Part shown: positions 29,806 to 37,170 of the stretch, piece by piece | How the letters are laid out: each line of letters opens with the position of its first letter | How positions within the stretch are numbered: position 1 is the stretch's first letter | IMG/VR virus record: IMGVR_UViG_3300007523_000029 | Span: 1 to 37,170 of that record | Direction: 5' to 3' (one strand) | DNA length: 37,170 nucleotides | Origin: a virus | Made by a program: the position numbers and the translations under genes | Notes under the pieces: generated by a model | What the model was told of the DNA's origin: nothing | Database searches by the model: none | The model's input: the letters and a program-made list of their open reading frames with translations, nothing else

Positions 29806-30927
29806 ATGGCAAGCAACCTTTGGGTACTCCCAGAAGACATGGGAGATTTCTCCTACACTGAGTACAGCTTAGAGGCTGCTCAGACCGCGTCGAACCTACT
29901 CTGGGCAATGTCCGGTCGCAAGTACATGGGCGAGACAATTGTCACTGAGAGATACACTTGTACTCTTAAGAATCACCGCCTCGGGCCTTCTATTAAAACA
30001 AATGGTCCAGTTCTTTTTGGAGGCGACGTGTACAACATCCCTTCTGGAGACTACGACGAGTACTCAGAGCTTACTGCAGATGGTATGTCACCGGATTCTC
30101 GTGTCAGGCTGCGTGGACGCCCCGTGACCAGAATAATTTCTATGCGTAGCAGGACTGGTTTGATTCTTGACCCCTCAAGCTACTACTTAGTAGACCACTC
30201 AACAATTCATATTAAAGCTGGAACTCCTTGGACCCCATGTAACGTTGAAGTTACCTATGCTTATGGCATCCCTGTCCCTGTGGCGGGCAAGATGGCGGCT
30301 CGTAAACTAGCGATTGAATTTGCTCGCTTGTGGTCTGGTGACGAAGATTGTGAGCTACCTCAGCGTGTAACCTCAGTCTCAAGGCAGGGAGTGTCATACA
30401 CAATCCTGGACAACCAAGAATTCATTGATGAGCTTCGCACTGGACTATACGAAATTGACCTGTTCCTAAAAGTCGTTAACCCAGATAATGCTCGTCGTAA
30501 GGCAAAGGTATTCTCCCCTGATCAGCCTCGCGCCCGAAAATACGTAGCTAAACCTCTAAAGCAGACGATAGACCCTGAGTTTGACTTGGCTATGAGCGCA
30601 ACCACTCAGAGTGCTTCGGTTAGCTGGTCCTCTGCAGGTAGTGGAGCGGACCTTAGTAATTTCTTCCCGTCAAGTGGTTGGGCTCCAGTGGTCACTGTTA
30701 GAAACTATGGGGCTACCAAGTCGTCTACTGTTGGCGGTAGTTTCGCTCTTACTACCGTAAGTGGTGAAGACATATTAAATTTCACTATTACCTATGAAGA
30801 AGCGCAAGCTACTCTTGGTATGGTGGATCCGGGAACGTGGGAGCTATACGGCAGCCAAATGGTTGATGGTGTAGAGAGCCTAACTCCTGTACTTGCATCT
30901 GGAAACCTCCAGATCAAGATGTACTAA
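29806..30927 (+). CDS. Head-to-tail adaptor protein (373 aa)
   Basis: ATG behind AGAGG. Residues about 1-240 match the actinophage head-to-tail adaptor pattern: AAQTASNLLWAMSGRKY near the start, GRPVTRIISMRSRTGLILDPSSYYLVD, then NVEVTYAYGIPVPVAGKMAA. It continues with ELPQRVTSVSRQGVSYTILD and TGLYEIDLFLKVVNPDN. This ring protein attaches to the portal after DNA packaging. Residues 265-373 are an additional beta-rich extension (SASVSWSSAGSGADL to GNLQIKMY) beyond the usual length, perhaps a surface domain. Confidence 0.78.
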   Translation: MASNLWVLPEDMGDFSYTEYSLEAAQTASNLLWAMSGRKYMGETIVTERYTCTLKNHRLGPSIKTNGPVLFGGDVYNIPSGDYDEYSELTADGMSPDSRVRLRGRPVTRIISMRSRTGLILDPSSYYLVDHSTIHIKAGTPWTPCNVEVTYAYGIPVPVAGKMAARKLAIEFARLWSGDEDCELPQRVTSVSRQGVSYTILDNQEFIDELRTGLYEIDLFLKVVNPDNARRKAKVFSPDQPRARKYVAKPLKQTIDPEFDLAMSATTQSASVSWSSAGSGADLSNFFPSSGWAPVVTVRNYGATKSSTVGGSFALTTVSGEDILNFTITYEEAQATLGMVDPGTWELYGSQMVDGVESLTPVLASGNLQIKMY

Positions 30928-30940
30928 GAAAGAAGATATT

Positions 30941-31150
30941 ATGTCAGCTCAAACTAACTTCCGCGCCCAGGACATGCCAGGCGCAAAGAAGCCAGAAGTA
31001 AAAAAAGCAACCCCTAAGTATATTGCTCCTACGCCAAAGCCAAACCCAGAGCCGGTCATCGAAGCTGATCCAGTTGAGGTTGAGGTCCAGGGTGTAATTG
31101 AAAAAGAAGAAGTTGTTGCAGAGGATGCCCCAGCTTCAGAAGATAACTAA
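30941..31150 (+). CDS. Small Pro/Glu-rich protein (69 aa)
   Basis: The frame is open from 30893, overlapping the adaptor gene, but ATG 30941 behind AAGAAAGAAG is the likely start. The product is low-complexity: lysine/proline-rich in the first half (KKPEVKKATPKYIAPTPKP) and acidic in the second half. Probably disordered. Small disordered proteins of this type occur between connector genes in actinophages. Role unknown. Confidence 0.6.
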   Translation: MSAQTNFRAQDMPGAKKPEVKKATPKYIAPTPKPNPEPVIEADPVEVEVQGVIEKEEVVAEDAPASEDN

Positions 31151-31152
31151 TC

Positions 31153-31662
31153 ATGGCAAGGGGAGAGCTAGACCTTACGGGCGTCTCCGAGGATGCCACG
31201 CATCTTAGAGATTTGATGGGTGGCGTTCTGGAGAGAGTCGAGAATGTATTTCAATCCTACAACATGGAGCTGCCTGCTCGAAGGTACTGGACCATGTCCA
31301 CACCCGCAATCGACTGTGAGCAGCTAGTTGTCTATTTTCAGCAGATGTACTTAGGGCCCCCCGGAGCTGAAGTTGGCGACCCTCAAAGATGTCATGTTCC
31401 CCGGAGTGCAACCTTAGCCATAAGTATTGCTAGGGCCACCCCTATTGTTGGTCAGAATGGCAGACCCCCTAGCGGGCAAGCGATCGAAGCGGCGTCTTCA
31501 ATAATGGCTTTTGACGCTTGGATTCTTATGGAATCCGTGAATCAGCTCGACCAGTGGGATGAGACCGGTTACGGAGTTGGTGTCATCGCTACCTTGGAGA
31601 GTTCACCACCCGAGGGCGGTTTCCAGGTCACAACAATGAATATTACAATGGCGGTACCATAA
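31153..31662 (+). CDS. Head-tail connector / tail completion protein (169 aa)
   Basis: ATG two bases after the previous stop. LPARRYWTMSTPAIDCEQLVVYFQQMYLGPPG (res 40-71), CHVPRSATLAISIARATPIV and AFDAWILMESVNQLDQWDE follow a pattern I recall from actinophage connector or tail terminator genes, found next to the HK97 gp10-like gene. Likely seals the connector or caps the tail tube. Which of the two cannot be decided from sequence alone. Confidence 0.62.
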   Translation: MARGELDLTGVSEDATHLRDLMGGVLERVENVFQSYNMELPARRYWTMSTPAIDCEQLVVYFQQMYLGPPGAEVGDPQRCHVPRSATLAISIARATPIVGQNGRPPSGQAIEAASSIMAFDAWILMESVNQLDQWDETGYGVGVIATLESSPPEGGFQVTTMNITMAVP

Positions 31663-31663
31663 A

Positions 31664-32179
31664 ATGCCAGCTTTTGGGTTAATCCCAGATAGCCCCCTAT
31701 TTTATTATGGTGGTAAGGCTTCTAGGGCACTGAGGCGCGGTGGGGGTCGTGGTGGCAGGGGGTCTGCCAATACCAAAGTTCTTATAACCTTTAAGGGATT
31801 AGTTTTATACAAGCCAGTACTTCACTATGAGCTAAATGTTCCTGCCGGCATGGTCGGTCGTTATATGGGCAAGCTGGGAAATAAGATTAAGGTTGGCGCT
31901 CAAGCCAGGGTAGGAGTTAGAACTGGCCTACTGCGTGCTTCAATACACGTGAGTCAGGGTATGTCTAGCGGTAAGCAGTATGTAAAAGTAGGATCTTCGG
32001 TTAGTTATGCGTTTATGCACCACGAAGGCACTAGACCCCACATTATTGCGGCTAAACCACCCGGAGTTCTTAGGTTTACTTCTAGAAAAGGTGGTGTGGT
32101 CCACGCGTCTACAGTTATGCATCCGGGGACCAAACCAAATCGATACCTGGGGTCCCAACTTAGACGTCACATTAGGTAG
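31664..32179 (+). CDS. HK97 gp10-like neck/tail completion protein (171 aa)
   Basis: ATG one base after the previous stop. The region GVRTGLLRASIHVSQGMSSG (res 85-105), VKVGSSVSYAFMHHEGTRPHII and the basic C-terminus RYLGSQLRRHIR match the HK97 gp10-like family (tail-completion/minor capsid). In that family an RTG.LR.SI helix and a Y...HEGTRPH turn are typical. The N-terminus is glycine/arginine-rich (RRGGGRGGRGS, res 24-34) and may be flexible. Acts at the head-tail joint. Confidence 0.78.
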   Translation: MPAFGLIPDSPLFYYGGKASRALRRGGGRGGRGSANTKVLITFKGLVLYKPVLHYELNVPAGMVGRYMGKLGNKIKVGAQARVGVRTGLLRASIHVSQGMSSGKQYVKVGSSVSYAFMHHEGTRPHIIAAKPPGVLRFTSRKGGVVHASTVMHPGTKPNRYLGSQLRRHIR

Positions 32180-32239
32180 TAAACTAGAAATGTTGCATAA
32201 CGCGACTTACTAATTGACGATACAGGAAAGACATATAAG

Positions 32240-32575
32240 ATGACAAGATTCAAGGATTTTGGAGCAGGTAAAGCTCTTGAAGACAGAGAGCCTCTATCTT
32301 TTAAACTACATGAAGAAGAATTCCACTGCGTAAAGCACCTACAGGGAAGAATTCTTTTAGATCTAATTGCCAAGTCCGCAAGTGACAATGCTGCCGACTC
32401 CGCAATCATTATGACTGAATTCTTTGGTCACGTCCTAGTGAAGGAGAGCTTAGACCGCTTTGAGGTCTTGCTACACCACCAGGAGAAAATCGTTCAGGTC
32501 GAAACTCTTAGCGAGATTGTTGCTTGGCTCATCAGTGAGTACAGTGACCGCCCAAATCCGCTGCCAGAGGACTGA
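32240..32575 (+). CDS. Tail assembly chaperone, short form (111 aa)
   Basis: ATG behind AGGAAAG. Lies directly before the tape measure gene, where tailed phages encode the G-type chaperone. The course FKLHEEEFHCVKHLQGRILLDLI, FFGHVLVKESLDRFEVLLHH and ETLSEIVAWLISEYSDRPNP fits actinophage chaperones. The short form would be the major product, and a fraction of ribosomes shifts to the -1 frame at 32551 to make the long G-GT form. It coats the tape measure protein during tail assembly. Confidence 0.85.
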   Translation: MTRFKDFGAGKALEDREPLSFKLHEEEFHCVKHLQGRILLDLIAKSASDNAADSAIIMTEFFGHVLVKESLDRFEVLLHHQEKIVQVETLSEIVAWLISEYSDRPNPLPED

Positions 32576-32599
32576 TCGACTGGGCAATAAACCTCTGGC
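32551..32599 (+). other. Programmed -1 frameshift signal of the tail chaperones
   Basis: Slippery heptamer C-CCA-AAT (32551-32557) in the right register. Five bases later comes a perfect 8-bp stem GCCAGAGG/CCTCTGGC (32563-32570 and 32592-32599) with a 21-base loop. The -1 frame opens at 32548 and runs to 32922. Confidence 0.85.
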
Positions 32600-32922
32600 C
32601 ATACGTAAATGGGAAAGCGATAGTACAGGGATTGGATCTAACAGAAATGGAAGCCTCCAGGATGTTAGATGTGATTCACTACTACTTCGACGAAGATATG
32701 CGTTACGGCTCAACTGAAGGGGCTCAACTGCACTCTAGTGTACGCGAGCAACTTTTTGGCTCAATGTACGGGTACGACTACCTATACGGGCTTGGACAGA
32801 ACAGAGTTAGAGATACAAAAGGTGAAGAAGGTTTAGAAATTAAACCCTACATGCCAGCAACCGAGTTTAACCCAGACTCGGCCAACCCGTTCGGGGGCGT
32901 CCTAGACGTTCCCATTGGCTAG
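32557..32922 (+). CDS. Tail assembly chaperone, frameshift extension (T part)
   Basis: Read only after the -1 slip at CCCAAAT, giving a fusion of 106 + 121 = 227 residues. The extension begins SAARGLIDWAINLWPYVNG and continues with a helical part (TEMEASRMLDVIHYYFDED) and a flexible acidic, Pro/Asn-rich end. A TTG at 32632 could in theory start it alone but has no good ribosome binding site. As in lambda gpGT, the T part should contact the tail tube protein. The following AAGGAGG serves the tape measure gene. Confidence 0.8.
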   Translation, partial: SAARGLIDWAINLWPYVNGKAIVQGLDLTEMEASRMLDVIHYYFDEDMRYGSTEGAQLHSSVREQLFGSMYGYDYLYGLGQNRVRDTKGEEGLEIKPYMPATEFNPDSANPFGGVLDVPIG

Positions 32923-32941
32923 CCTTTAAGGAGGCTGCACT

Positions 32942-35900
32942 ATGGCAGTAGTCGGCCACGCGTATGTTGTAGTACGTGCGATAACTGATAGCGTCGCTAA
33001 AGATATTGAAAAAGGCTTTAGCGGCTCTCGCATATCTGGCAGCGCTGAGAAGTCTGGTAGACGGATTGGAAACTCCCTTGTTAGGGGACTAACTTCTGGG
33101 ATGAAGGATGTTGACAACTCTTTAACTAGGGCAGCAGACTCCTTTAGGAAGCTACACCCAGAAGCTGACAGTCTACGCAGGGTTTTTGTTAACGCAATGC
33201 GTGTCGGATACTTACTACAAGGTGCTCTTGGAGCACTTGCGGGTACAATCGGGGCTTTGATTGGCGGCCTTGGTGCCGTTATAGGCGCAGCCGGGGGTGC
33301 TGCTGCAGCACTAGTTGCAGTTGGTGGTGCCGCAATAACTGCTGGTGTAGGCCTGCAGGTTGCAAAGTATGCATTAAGCGGAATCGGGGCTGCGGTAAAG
33401 GCAGCCACAAAAACTACCGGTGGGTACAGTGAGTCGGTAGAAGATCTCAGGGAGAAGCTACAGCAGCTTCGTTTTGATCAAGATGGTGCTGCTCTCTCTG
33501 TTGATAGAGCTGGATTAACACTTGAAAAAGCTCGTCAGAATATGCTGCGGACTCAGGACCTTGCACCTAATAACTTAATTAGGCGAGACGCTGAGCTAGC
33601 GTTCCGTGAGGCAGAGCTTGCCTATAGACGTGCAAAGGACACCCAAGCTGACCTGAAGGACGGACTAAAACCAGACAGGGCCGGCGGCGGCGCTGGGGAC
33701 CCTTTTGCAAACTTAACTCCCTCTCAGAAAGCTTTTGCTAAGTACTTAATCTCGATCCAGGGTACTTTTAAGGACCTTAAGGAGGCTGCAGCAGCCGGCT
33801 TCCTACCCCTACTGCAGTCTCAGATTGAACGCCTACTTGAATCACCCATGCTTGGAATACTAGAAGCTAGATTCTTTGCCATAGGTCAGGGTGCTGGACT
33901 GGCAGTGAAAAACTTCACAGACTCATTGGTGAATTCTGACAATCTGAAAGACTTAAATGACGTACTGGGCGATATCGCCGAGGTCTTGCCCACATTTGGT
34001 ACAATATTTGGCAATGTGTTTGACTCACTATTGAGCATACTAGAATCAGCTGACCCGATAACTAGAAGATTTGTCTCATTTTTAGAGTCTAAGAGTGGTG
34101 CTTTTGCTAATTTTCTAGATGTTAAAGACGCCACGGGTGAGCTAGAGACTTTCTTTAACAGATCTGGAGACCTTGCCGCTGAGTTTGGAAGATTGTTTGG
34201 TGGATTGTTCGGAGGCTTTGGTAAGATCATTGAGGCTAATTTTGGAGAAGGCTCTGGAGGATCGCGTCTCATAACCTGGCTTGCTGACGCTGCACAAGGT
34301 TTTGCTAATAAAGACATAATTGGAATGGACAACTACTTCCAAGGCGTAGCAGATAACGTCATGGCCATGGGAGATGCATTGGGCGGCGCACTAGACACCC
34401 TAACAAGATTAGGATCGTCGCCTGAGATAAAGCAATTCTTTGACGCCTTAGACTCCGGTAGTTTTGCATTTGACATGATAGTCCGAGAGGCCCTAAAAGT
34501 CCAGGTACCTCTTGGTCTTCTTATCGCCTCGGTTACTGAGATTATTGCCGTGTTTTCTGATGCTGGAGCCGGTGTTGCATTTTTCGAAACACTAAATTAC
34601 TTTGCTGGCGGCCTGAGCGAGCTACTACGAGCACTAAAGCCCATATTGGATGTTGTTGGACCGGTACTAGCAGTTGTTAGCGCAATAGCTCTAATCGGTG
34701 CAATGACTACAAAAGTTGCACTGATATTTGGATCATTTATTGCTAGCGCTGTCGCAGGCATGGGGACACTTATTGGTACAACTGGTGCAACTATCGCATC
34801 GCAGACTTTGCAGATAACAGTAACTAACGGCCAGGTTGTAGCTACCAAAGCCTTAGATGTTGCCAGCAAATCACTGCTAGCTTCTAACCCTATTGGGTGG
34901 GCTGTTCTGGCAATCGCTGCCCTAGTTGGGCTTGCTACTGCAATTGCCGGTATCCAGGGTGCAAACATGGATAAGGCCACAGCGGGGATGACCGTAGCTT
35001 TTGATGAGGGCACTAGTAGCCTAGAGGCCTTTAAGGGTGCTGTAGATCAGATTGACGGAATCTTCGACACTACATTTATGTTTGAGAGCGTCGGCGCATT
35101 TAAAGATCAAATGGCGGAGCTATCAGACGCTCAGGACAATTTCTTTAAGGCCTCAGGTGGAACCACTGTACTTGCTGATGCTTTTGGAGCCGTCGGTAGG
35201 TCCTTAGCTAACCTAGCTGTGACAGACCTCCCAGATGCGCAAAAATCGTTTAAGAAGTTTACTGGGGAGCTGAGCCTAAATAACGAAGAGATGCTCACCG
35301 CCATTGATGAGATGGACGAGTTCAAGAAAGCACTTGTAGATCAAGCTGATCAGCTCGGCATTAGCGTGCGGAACCTAGATGGCACTACAGACTCTCAGAA
35401 ACTCCTAAACTTGGCCCTCGGAGAAGGCGAGTACGCGGCTAGAGTACAAGCTGCGGCAACTCAGGCTGCAGCGGATGCCGCGGCGGCTCTTCGCGATCAG
35501 CAGATTGACTTGAATCAAAAGTTACAACAGGGAATACTTGACTCCAGTGGTTTTGGCGACGCCCTCTCTAATGCTTTCATCAAAATAAAAGACAAATCAG
35601 GTGAAGAAGCAGATGTCTTCAGCATCGACAAATTACTTGAGAACATGAAGACTTCTCTAGCTGCGGCTGCAACCTACGCAACCAATCTAGTAATTCTCCA
35701 GGAAAAAGGCTTTAGTGACCTCTTCATTGCAAGTGTCGAGGCGAATGGAGCGCAGGCTGCCGCGGTGGCAGCCGGCCTCGTGGGCGCAACGGCTGATCAA
35801 GTAGACAAGATAAACGCGGAATTCGCTAGAGGCACAGCATTCACCTCAGCTCAGATGGCTACCCTGATTACCGACATCGAAACAGCTGTAGCTAATAACA

Positions 35901-36469
35901 CCATCGTGCCCGCACTTGGCAGTAAACTTAAAAAAGATGCAATTGCAGCTGCGCAAGCAGGTGGAGATCTTGATATAGTACGTAATCAGCTGCAGAATGC
36001 GCTTAATGCCAAAGGAGAGCTAACCTTAAAAGTGGGCGTAGATTCAAATGGTATTTCACGTCTATTTACTGAAGTAACCAATAAAATACCTGACTCCCTA
36101 AAGCGCCCCTCCAGTATGCTCCCCGCGACAACAAACTCGAGTCGGACTACTGGTAGAGGCAGCACCCCTAGATTGGCGTATGGCGGCTTTGTATCCGGCC
36201 CTGGGGGACCACGCTCTGACATGATCCCCGCTATGCTGTCAAACGGAGAGTACGTAGTCAACGCCAAGTCCACCAATAAGTATCGTGGGCTACTGGAGAA
36301 ACTTAACAGGGAAGGCAATGGCTATGCAAGCGGAGGGTCCGTATCCGCAAGGGCTGCTACTCCAGCAATAAATATTGTAGTAAATGCTGCACCAGGGATG
36401 GACGAGAAAGAGCTTGCTGCAATGGTCTCTAGAAGAATTGCCTATTCAATTAAGACGGGAACCATGTAA
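32942..36469 (+). CDS. Tape measure protein (1175 aa)
   Basis: ATG seven bases after AAGGAGG, the strongest ribosome binding site of the region. Sets tail length and is ejected ahead of the DNA. The largest tail gene. Hydrophobic, glycine/alanine-rich segments lie at about 94-141 (GALGALAGTIGALIGGLGAV), 520-537, 566-612 (VVGPVLAVVSAIALIGAM) and 643-669. They are separated by helical, coiled-coil-prone stretches (SVDRAGLTLEKARQNMLRTQ, res 192-211). The C-terminus has the usual YGGFVSGPGGPRSDMIPAML and SNGEYVVNAKSTNKY motif. No lysozyme or peptidase domain is seen. Confidence 0.93.
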   Translation: MAVVGHAYVVVRAITDSVAKDIEKGFSGSRISGSAEKSGRRIGNSLVRGLTSGMKDVDNSLTRAADSFRKLHPEADSLRRVFVNAMRVGYLLQGALGALAGTIGALIGGLGAVIGAAGGAAAALVAVGGAAITAGVGLQVAKYALSGIGAAVKAATKTTGGYSESVEDLREKLQQLRFDQDGAALSVDRAGLTLEKARQNMLRTQDLAPNNLIRRDAELAFREAELAYRRAKDTQADLKDGLKPDRAGGGAGDPFANLTPSQKAFAKYLISIQGTFKDLKEAAAAGFLPLLQSQIERLLESPMLGILEARFFAIGQGAGLAVKNFTDSLVNSDNLKDLNDVLGDIAEVLPTFGTIFGNVFDSLLSILESADPITRRFVSFLESKSGAFANFLDVKDATGELETFFNRSGDLAAEFGRLFGGLFGGFGKIIEANFGEGSGGSRLITWLADAAQGFANKDIIGMDNYFQGVADNVMAMGDALGGALDTLTRLGSSPEIKQFFDALDSGSFAFDMIVREALKVQVPLGLLIASVTEIIAVFSDAGAGVAFFETLNYFAGGLSELLRALKPILDVVGPVLAVVSAIALIGAMTTKVALIFGSFIASAVAGMGTLIGTTGATIASQTLQITVTNGQVVATKALDVASKSLLASNPIGWAVLAIAALVGLATAIAGIQGANMDKATAGMTVAFDEGTSSLEAFKGAVDQIDGIFDTTFMFESVGAFKDQMAELSDAQDNFFKASGGTTVLADAFGAVGRSLANLAVTDLPDAQKSFKKFTGELSLNNEEMLTAIDEMDEFKKALVDQADQLGISVRNLDGTTDSQKLLNLALGEGEYAARVQAAATQAAADAAAALRDQQIDLNQKLQQGILDSSGFGDALSNAFIKIKDKSGEEADVFSIDKLLENMKTSLAAAATYATNLVILQEKGFSDLFIASVEANGAQAAAVAAGLVGATADQVDKINAEFARGTAFTSAQMATLITDIETAVANNTIVPALGSKLKKDAIAAAQAGGDLDIVRNQLQNALNAKGELTLKVGVDSNGISRLFTEVTNKIPDSLKRPSSMLPATTNSSRTTGRGSTPRLAYGGFVSGPGGPRSDMIPAMLSNGEYVVNAKSTNKYRGLLEKLNREGNGYASGGSVSARAATPAINIVVNAAPGMDEKELAAMVSRRIAYSIKTGTM

Positions 36470-37170
36470 TGACGTACTATGAGGAGACGCCAGCAACAGA
36501 CTACATACAGGCTAAAGAAAACAAAGTAGTTAATCTTGCATTAACTGCTCAGCCCATCCCCTACCTGTCTGGCTTAAAGCTTAAAGCCGATGTGATAATA
36601 AACGGCTTAACATTGAACACGATCGATGAGAATAATGTTGTTTGGGTAGTATCTGACATCGACGGATGGTGGACTCTACCGGACTCCGAGCTTCCAGACC
36701 TACCACGAGGCTGGGGAGATGGCTCATATGATGCAGCCGGGCGTTGGGCGAATAGACTTATAACACTTTCTGGATCTTTTCTCCCTCAGAAGCCTGAAGA
36801 CGCAGCTGCCGCTAGGAATGCTTTAATTTCAGCTGTGACCTTGATAAAAGAGGGAGGATGGTTGAAGGTCTACGAAGATGGGTTGTTTGACCCGGACGGG
36901 TATAGCATAAACCCACGAGGGACTTACGTACGTCTAAGCGGCGCCCCTCTCATTACTAGCGTAAACGCGCGTGGCCGTCATGATTTTGCTATTGGACTAA
37001 AAGCTGTTGACCCAATTAAGTATGAATTTATAGATTCCGATGGCGACGGATACAGCTCGACTGTTCTGACTGCAAATGGAGCCGGAACGGGCAGTGTCAC
37101 GCTGAACAACTCAGGGAACGTGCCAGTTTCAATTAACATGGAATTGTCCCTCGGTTTTACTATACCTGGA
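36469..37170 (+). CDS. Distal tail (Dit-like) / minor tail protein, 3-prime partial (at least 234 aa)
   Basis: ATG overlaps the tape measure stop (TAATG). The frame is open to the window edge without a stop. The stretch VVWVVSDIDGWWTLPDSELPD followed by PRGWGDGSYDAAGRWANRLITLSGSF is the usual pattern of actinophage minor tail proteins encoded right after the tape measure (Dit family N-terminal domain). A later part (YVRLSGAPLITSVNARGRHDFAIGL) continues the beta-rich fold. It would form the ring joining the tube to the tail tip. Confidence 0.8.
   Translation, partial: MTYYEETPATDYIQAKENKVVNLALTAQPIPYLSGLKLKADVIINGLTLNTIDENNVVWVVSDIDGWWTLPDSELPDLPRGWGDGSYDAAGRWANRLITLSGSFLPQKPEDAAAARNALISAVTLIKEGGWLKVYEDGLFDPDGYSINPRGTYVRLSGAPLITSVNARGRHDFAIGLKAVDPIKYEFIDSDGDGYSSTVLTANGAGTGSVTLNNSGNVPVSINMELSLGFTIPG

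Noticed and set aside
32926-33408. 160-aa minus-strand ORF and other long minus-strand ORFs inside the tape measure gene (33886-34332, 34597-35013)
   Set aside because: They are antisense shadows of an Ala/Gly/Ser-rich gene. The products are low-complexity, have no ribosome binding sites and lack any family signal.
1-37170. Integrase, excisionase, immunity repressor or attachment site
   Set aside because: None was recognised in the window. The LexA boxes alone do not prove a temperate phage.

Overview
The window is a stretch of a tailed (siphovirus-like) bacteriophage genome in which every supported gene reads on the + strand. The host is most likely an actinobacterium. The reasons are two exact actinobacterial-type LexA boxes (TCGAAC-N4-GTTCGA), apparently leaderless genes, frequent GTG/TTG starts, and head/tail proteins built from modules I recognise from actinophages. 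The base composition is moderate rather than GC-rich, so a lower-GC actinobacterium (for example a freshwater lineage) is plausible. That last point is inference.

Layout. (1) 1-2170: five short transcription units, each with a TTGACA promoter, a short leader, one or two tiny genes and a hairpin terminator. Four of them share nearly the same promoter/leader sequence. (2) 2171-3024: about 850 bases without a gene, holding a cluster of stem-loops, a possible promoter with a palindrome, two LexA boxes, phased A-tracts and a strong promoter that appears to start exactly at the next ATG. (3) 3025-7030: an unknown gene, two related helix-turn-helix proteins, a secreted NlpC/P60 peptidoglycan hydrolase followed by three tiny membrane proteins (candidate lysis cassette), small unknown genes, and a terminator. 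(4) 7047-13593: a protein with two ADP-ribosyltransferase-like domains, terminase large subunit, two small proteins, portal, a Dps-like ferritin and a small probable virion protein. (5) 13654-20769: a 1557-residue repeat protein that appears to be joined by programmed -1 frameshifting to two tandem ArdC-type antirestriction modules (about 2308 residues in total), then a small acidic protein. (6) 20833-27632: a 1541-residue polyprotein with the prohead protease in its middle, then the major capsid protein carrying a long acidic scaffold-like N-terminus. (7) 27714-37170: a second capsid-like protein, major tail protein, head-tail adaptor and connector proteins, tail assembly chaperones with a second -1 frameshift signal, tape measure protein, and the start of the distal tail protein.

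How it works together. Terminase, portal, protease, capsid and connectors build and fill the head; tube, chaperones, tape measure and Dit-like protein build the tail. The notable part is the block around terminase, portal and protease. It encodes very large multi-domain proteins with ART, ArdC and Dps modules, recurrent short tags (hydrophobic-TAAA, RDxxGxF, DLSLKQD) and a frameshift that would set the ratio of ArdC-bearing to ArdC-free product. I infer that these are virion-internal, protease-processed payload proteins injected with the DNA to counter host defence (the polyvalent-protein concept). No integrase, repressor, tRNA or CRISPR array was seen.
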